Shown here piece after piece: positions 59,475 to 64,000 of a stretch of 64,000 nucleotides of DNA; positions within the stretch are counted from its first letter, which is position 1, and every line of letters begins with the position of its first letter. A program made the translations under genes and the position numbers. Below the pieces are notes generated by a model. That model saw only the letters and a list, made by a program, of their open reading frames with translations, ran no database searches and was not told where the DNA came from. This DNA is from Chinchilla lanigera (taxonomy: Eukaryota > Chordata > Mammalia > Rodentia > Chinchillidae), in NCBI RefSeq assembly GCF_000276665.1, contig NW_004955436.1, positions 21,864,406 through 21,928,405 on the forward strand, read 5' to 3'.

Positions 59475-59581
59475 CTTCTTTTTTGTTTGTTTGTTTTGGT
59501 TTTTTCTGGTACCGGGAATTGAACTCACGACCTTGCGCTTGCCAGGCAGGCACTGTGCCACTGAGCTAAATACTCAGCCCC
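59475..59581 (-). mobile_element. ID-type SINE with target-site duplication
   Basis: 'tctggtaccgggaattgaac', 'tgcgcttgccaggcaggcac' and 'ctaaatactcagcccc' are preceded by a T/G-rich tail. TATGCTTTCTACATTTAT (59,457-59,474) and TATGCTTTCTATATCTAT (59,582-59,599) are an 18-bp duplication with two mismatches. Confidence 0.95.
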
Positions 59582-59599
59582 TATGCTTTCTATATCTAT

Positions 59600-60426
59600 A
59601 TGCTTCCTACAAAAGGAAAGCTCAGTCAAGGTTTTGGCAATTGAGCAGATGTTCCTAGGAAGAAAGGAAAGAAAGAAAAAAAATACTGAAACATGTTCAA
59701 TTTGAGCAAAATCCTATAAACGAAGCCCAGAAGTTCATATCTCCTTTGACTCAATGAGTCTGTAAATAATTACAATGAATCTATGTGAGCCAGTCTTGCT
59801 GCTCACGTATCATTAAAATCAAACTTCTGGTTCTGCCAGTGTATTAACTTGTCTATATAGTCACATAATTAGGACCTCATCATTTCGTGCTATTCTGGGG
59901 CTTCCTGGCGTCCTCCGGCCTCACAGCCAACACTGAGGAGAGCAGCTATTATGGTCTCATAAAATTTTGCTGTCCTTCACCTTCTGCTGTTTTCCTCTGT
60001 GAGACTCCTATTTTATTCAAGATGAGGGGGAAAAGACTGGGAAGATCAGTAAGTTTTCAAGATTTTATTTAAAATACAGGGAAACCTGAAAGATGGAAAG
60101 GCTTTAGTCAGTCTGTCCAGATTCACCTTCTAAGACCTTTGTAGCAGCTAATTGCTGGAATTTTGGAGACTCAGACTTTGCAGGTACTCAGAGACTGATA
60201 CAGTAAGAGATAATTTCAACTTGGCTGTGGTTTATGTTGATTTTAGTTGTTTTGAAAGTTGTCTTTTTTCCCCCCTAAGGCACCCCTGCCTTGTAGTGAA
60301 GTTACTGCCTTTCTCCGTTAAAGAAAACTATGTGAAGGTCCTACTTGGGGCCAACTAAAACTAAGGTGAGGTTATTGCGTGGTTGCACACGAACTGGCAC
60401 GAAATGTTTGCATTTCCATTCTGTCT
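59600..60426. other. No recognisable feature
   Basis: Transition from AT-rich DNA to the CpG island. Short open frames only. Confidence 0.4.
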
Positions 60427-60455
60427 TCTTGTTTGTTTGTTTGTTTGTTTGTTTT
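60427..60455. repeat. (GTTT)n short tandem repeat
   Basis: Six to seven 'gttt' units at the left edge of the CpG island. Confidence 0.9.
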
Positions 60456-61000
60456 TCTTCGGAAAGGGATTAGGTTGAATCGTGAGCTCCTTTCAACAGC
60501 CTCCTGCTTTTCGGTTTTGTCGAAAAGTTTCTGCGTCAGGTTTGAGTCTTGACGGGCAAAGGGAACGCTGGACGTTGCTGACTGAGTTCTGCTCCTCACA
60601 GCAGCCTCCCTGCAGGTCAGCCCTGGCGACATTCGCCGCTGGACTCTTGCAAGGGGTGGGGGCGGGGTGGGGGTTCGCATCTGAGCCAAAAGCACCGCAG
60701 CCTTCGGCAGAGCCAACAGATGCTGGAGAGAAACTCGGCTCTGGAGCTGCAGAGCGGTGGGCGTCGGGCACCGAGCGGCACGCATTGGGCACTGGGCATT
60801 GGGTAAGGGACCGGCTGTGCGATAGGGGGCAGAGGGAGGTGTTGGGAAGAGCAGAAGAACCTCTGGAGCTCGCCCACCCCCGGGGAGCGAGCCTAGCCGC
60901 CCAGTCTGAGGCTCTAGAGCTGAGGCTGTGCGCCCCGGTGTCGCAAGAACCTTTGGGCGACTCCCCGACCGGGTCTCCGTGCGGACCCGCTGCTTTCCCA

Positions 61001-61010
61001 AGAGGTAAGA
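61001..61010 (+). promoter_or_regulatory. Candidate splice donor
   Basis: AGAG|GTAAGA has the full consensus, with the exon edge at 61,004. It would end a plus-strand first exon starting inside the island. No acceptor can be paired with certainty. Confidence 0.35.
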
Positions 61011-62950
61011 AGGCTGGGAATCTCCCAGGCTCTGTGGAAAGCCGGTACAGGCTGGGCGGGAAGCAGCAGTCCCGCCTAGGGTTGCACCTGTTGCGGAGAA
61101 CGACCTCAAGCTGCGCACCGCCGCCCTCCCTGCCAGGGCGCTGGGTGTGGCCCCGAGAGCGCAGCCCCCCGCCCCCGCCGCTGGCTGCCGCGAGCTCCAG
61201 CTTCTGGCTCTCCGAGCCCTCGCGAGGGGCCTCTGGCCTGGGCCAAGGTCAAGGCGCTGGTCTAGCTGAGGCCTCTTGGAACTGCCGCATGCAGCCTTGG
61301 CCCAGTAGTGGCTCCTTCAATCTCCCCTTTCTGCAGTCGCCTCCGTAGGTGAAGGCTGAGACAGCCCGGAAAGAACTCCTAGGGCTTGCCCCGGAGCCTC
61401 GGGCTTGCTCCTTGTATTCGTGGTTTATGCAAAGGGTCTGAGCTGGGATTGCCAGGGAACCCTCAGAGTCGCAAGCCACTGGAAAGGCCAGGTTCGTGTG
61501 GCACCTCCGCCCCTTGGACTTGAAGGGAATCAGCCCACTGGACAGAGAACAAAGTTGTGGTGCCTTCACTCCCTCATCCCTTCTAGGTGTTAGCCCCACC
61601 TAAGATGCGGAGTGGGGCAGAGGGACTGTCCTGTCAGGAGAGCCTGGAACTCCTACAAGTCCTCACCACAGGCGTTTATCTGGCTGGGGCGCTGGACCCA
61701 GAACCTCCCGACTCTCACACCTTGTGGTCTTCTGCGCAGCGAACAGAGGGTGCGTGGCATTCGAGTGCGGGGCTCAGGAGGTCCCGGGCTGGACCCTGCG
61801 GATCTCCCATTTCAGGTGCCCTTGTGTTTCTGGAGGTGAGAGAGAGAGAGCGTGTCCCCATTCGGGCAAAGCCTGGGCGCCACTTTCAGGTCTACCGCGG
61901 CCCAATCCAAGCTGCAGATCGGGGCGGGTTCCCCTCTAGGCAGACAAGTCAGGCCGACCCAAAGAGGCTTCTGGCTAGGATCGAAGAACCTGGCCCCGGT
62001 CTTTCCAGTCCTTCGAGGGAGCAGCTCTGCTTTTCTTCCGAGGCCTGTCCCAGCCCTTCCCCTTTTGTTTTCCTTGACTACCTTAAAGACACGTTAAACT
62101 TTACTGCGCATTGTCCAGCTGAGAAAAGTGGAACTTTTGCACAGGTCGATAGACCTTGCAGCGACGCAAGTATTGTACCCCTTTCTTTTGAAACCCGTTT
62201 GGGCTAACTCAAGTTTGCCACTTCGAAATCAAAACTCAGGTGCAGCATTTTCAGTTTGGGCGTGGAAAAGACCCAAGGGTTATGAAGATGGCCCAGGAGA
62301 ACTGCAGGGGGGCGGGCTGGCCAGTGCCGGGGAGCCCCTCTTTGCCACCGACCCCTTTTTCCAGCACAGAGCTCCTCCGCTCCCCACCGCCACTGCTACT
62401 CGACCATCTGCGAGTCAGGAAGAGCTGTGCTCAGGGCGCCCTGCTTCCCCTCGCTTCCGCCCATCGCCTGGAATGTAGAAGTTCTGGAAACTTTTTTCTC
62501 ACAAGCGTGCCTGAGATGTTACTATCTTATCTGAAATGAGAGCATCTGGTACAACTGTTTTTAAAAATCCTTTTGTTAGAAATCAGGTGTGCATTTGATC
62601 ACCATCTTTCCGCACCCAATCAAATTTCTTGGATTCTTCTTTTTAAGAAATTTTCTTTCCACCGAGGTGGATGCAGTCTGAGGCTTACGTCCAGTCTTCC
62701 GGGGCACTAAGGTCCTGACCCTGGAGCTGGGCTGTGGGGCATTTTCTTTCTTTTACCCCGAAGCGAAGTTCGCAGTAGAAAAGCATCCGTTCTCACTTCG
62801 CGTCTCCCCAGCTGGCTGGCTGCAGCGGGGTTGCTCTCACTGTACGGCCGCGCGCCGGCGTGGCCAGTTTCCCAGAGAGTGCAGACTCGGGACCGGAGTA
62901 CACCGCCCTCTTGTGCAGACCGCTCCATTTTCGTCCATGGAAACTCGGGT

Positions 62951-62971
62951 TTCCTCTCTCCTGCCCGCAGG
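62951..62971 (+). promoter_or_regulatory. Candidate splice acceptor
   Basis: 'ttcctctctcctgcccgcag' followed by G has a good polypyrimidine tract and CAG ending at 62,970. With the donor at 61,004 it would give an intron of about 2 kb. This is unproven. Confidence 0.3.
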
Positions 62972-63647
62972 ACGCTGGAGCGCAGAGGTCCGAACAGTCC
63001 CGAGGTTCCCAGACTGGTTCAGTTTTGCACTTTTCATGCGGACACTGTACCTAACCCAGCGCCTGACCCTGGTCCTCCAAGCAGGGAGCCTGTCGTCGGC
63101 GCGCAGGTCTTTCTAGAGGTCACCGCTGTTGCTGCCTTTCTTCAAGGGATTTCTGCCTTCCCGCCCTTCGGGTTGCACAGCTAGCGTCTAGATGGACAGA
63201 AACACAGCAAGGAGGAAGGAAAATCGGCGCCCACCTCCGCACTTGCAAAGAACGCTGCGAACTCCAGGCCTCTATCAGATAGCGTTGTGCTCTGTACTGC
63301 GGTGCCCGCGAGCGCGCTCGAGGGGCTCCCCGGCTCCTTCCGCTGTCCACCGCGCGCCTACACATCAATGGAGCTTAGCGTTCGACCCAGAGCTCTGCTT
63401 TTCGCTGCCCGCCAGCCTGGGGCGGCCCCGGCCGGGTGACCTCCCCACGCGGCCGGCTCGTGCTCAGCCACGGATGCTCTCAGCCCCGCGACCTGACCTG
63501 GCCCTCCCGGGCTTCCGGGGGGACCGCCCCAGCATTCTCCAGGAGCGCTGGGGGCCGGGAAGCCCAAGCCAACACAAAACTCTCCCCGGCTCTGGGGAAT
63601 CTTTCCAGTCCCTGATCCCCTTCCCGAGTTGCTCTTCTTGTAACATT

Positions 63648-63669
63648 GGCGTTTCCCCCTCCATTCCAG
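63648..63669 (+). promoter_or_regulatory. Candidate splice acceptor
   Basis: 'tggcgtttccccctccattc' followed by CAG has a pyrimidine tract and ends at 63,669, at the edge of the island. Confidence 0.25.
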
Positions 63670-63670
63670 A

Positions 63671-64000
63671 TCTCAGAAGTTAGTGAACTGTACAAAACTA
63701 AGTGTTTTTCAACGATCTATTTCTTTAACGAAAGAGAAGACAAAATGAGAGACCCCTCCCTATAACAGTGACTGGGGAAGCCCACCACCAAATATGGACA
63801 CGCCTTTGCAGCCGCACCAGAAGGGGCCAATAAACTAAATTAACAACGTTAGCAGAACGTCCTTGTTTAGAAAAAGGAGAGTTAATGAAGAAAAACTTCA
63901 GACAGCCAACCTGGGGTACGCAGTCCTTCTCCTCCCCTAGGCCCGGCTGATTGCACCGGCCCTGCAGCCGAACCTCTCTGCTTCAGACTGGTCCTTTTGG
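63671..64000. other. Flank of the CpG island
   Basis: Lower GC. Contains 'ggccaataaactaaattaac' at about 63,826, which includes a CCAAT pentamer. No gene is recognisable before the window ends. Confidence 0.4.
63788..63797 (+). promoter_or_regulatory. Perfect CArG box (SRF site)
   Basis: CCAAATATGG matches CC(A/T)6GG exactly. It lies about 120 bp right of the CpG island. A ten-base match can occur by chance, so function is inference. Confidence 0.4.

Larger units (their letters stand above)
60480..63670. promoter_or_regulatory. Large CpG island, probable promoter region
   Basis: GC content and CpG are high over more than 3 kb (for example 'gccccggccgggtg' near 63,425 and 'gtacggccgcgcgccggcg' near 62,842), in sharp contrast to the depleted CpG elsewhere in the window. 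Islands this long often mark promoters of developmental regulators, a general observation and not proof here. Long open frames occur on both strands (60,482-61,348 plus, 60,372-61,118 minus, 61,587-62,207 plus, 63,192-63,683 plus). They overlap one another, match no known protein and are best explained by the lack of AT-rich stop codons. Candidate plus-strand splice signals are listed separately. Confidence 0.8.

Noticed and set aside
60372..61118. 248-codon open frame in the CpG island (minus)
   Set aside because: Same reason: low-complexity Pro/Arg/Ser content, no recognisable family, and overlap with the plus-strand frame.
60482..61348. 288-codon open frame in the CpG island (plus)
   Set aside because: It has no known domain, and a 248-codon frame on the opposite strand overlaps it. 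GC-rich DNA has few stop codons, and a full-consensus splice donor falls inside the frame.
61587..62207. 206-codon open frame in the CpG island (plus)
   Set aside because: No recognisable domain; overlapping alternative frames at 61,612, 61,724 and 61,852 are equally open.
63192..63683. 163-codon open frame (plus)
   Set aside because: Pro/Arg-rich chance frame in GC-rich DNA, with opposite-strand frames overlapping it.

Overview
The window is nuclear DNA from a placental mammal, almost certainly a rodent. B1 (7SL-derived) SINEs carry the rodent-type internal duplication of the 'gttcaaggccagcctg' segment. There are also many tRNA-derived ID-type SINEs with the ending 'cggtaccggagaaaa'. That ID ending and the B1-ID dimers do not look like mouse, rat or ground squirrel to me. 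A beaver- or kangaroo-rat-like (castorimorph) host is my best guess, and it is only a guess. No intact protein-coding gene is recognisable. Most open reading frames are chance, lie in repeats, or belong to decayed elements.

Layout. 1-6.4 kb: the 3' end of a retroelement, a B1, two L1 ORF2 pieces in swapped order, LTR-like sequence, L2-like sequence and two MaLR LTRs. 6.4-9 kb: single-copy-looking DNA with one candidate conserved block. 9-22.5 kb: dense SINEs, a MaLR LTR inserted in another MaLR LTR, a MER5A-like hAT element, L1M 3' ends, a mariner transposase remnant and L2 pieces. 23.4-25.7 kb (minus): a nearly full-length, intronless, decayed copy of KIFAP3 that has lost its start codon. 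26-36.5 kb: SINEs, an L1M 3' end split by an LTR and a SINE, an ERVL LTR, and a 126-bp segment present twice about 4 kb apart. 36.5-39.8 kb and 40.8-43.2 kb: repeat-poor DNA. 44-56.3 kb: L1M and L2 pieces, a 1.6-kb composite retroelement with GC-rich tandem monomers and its own target-site duplication, a complete 2.2-kb MaLR provirus and further ERVL LTRs. 57-59.4 kb: AT-rich, repeat-poor DNA. 60.4-63.7 kb: a large CpG island with plausible splice signals but no exon I can identify.

The layout is typical of intergenic or intronic DNA next to the promoter of a regulated gene, possibly a developmental one. The CpG island at the right end is the most likely functional gene element. The repeat-poor blocks are candidate distal regulatory DNA. 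The element most worth following up is the minus-strand composite retroelement at 46,484-48,071. It has GC-rich monomers at its 5' end, a middle I do not recognise, and a 3' end that recurs as shorter copies elsewhere in the window. All family assignments rest on reading the sequence against remembered consensus features; no database search was run.
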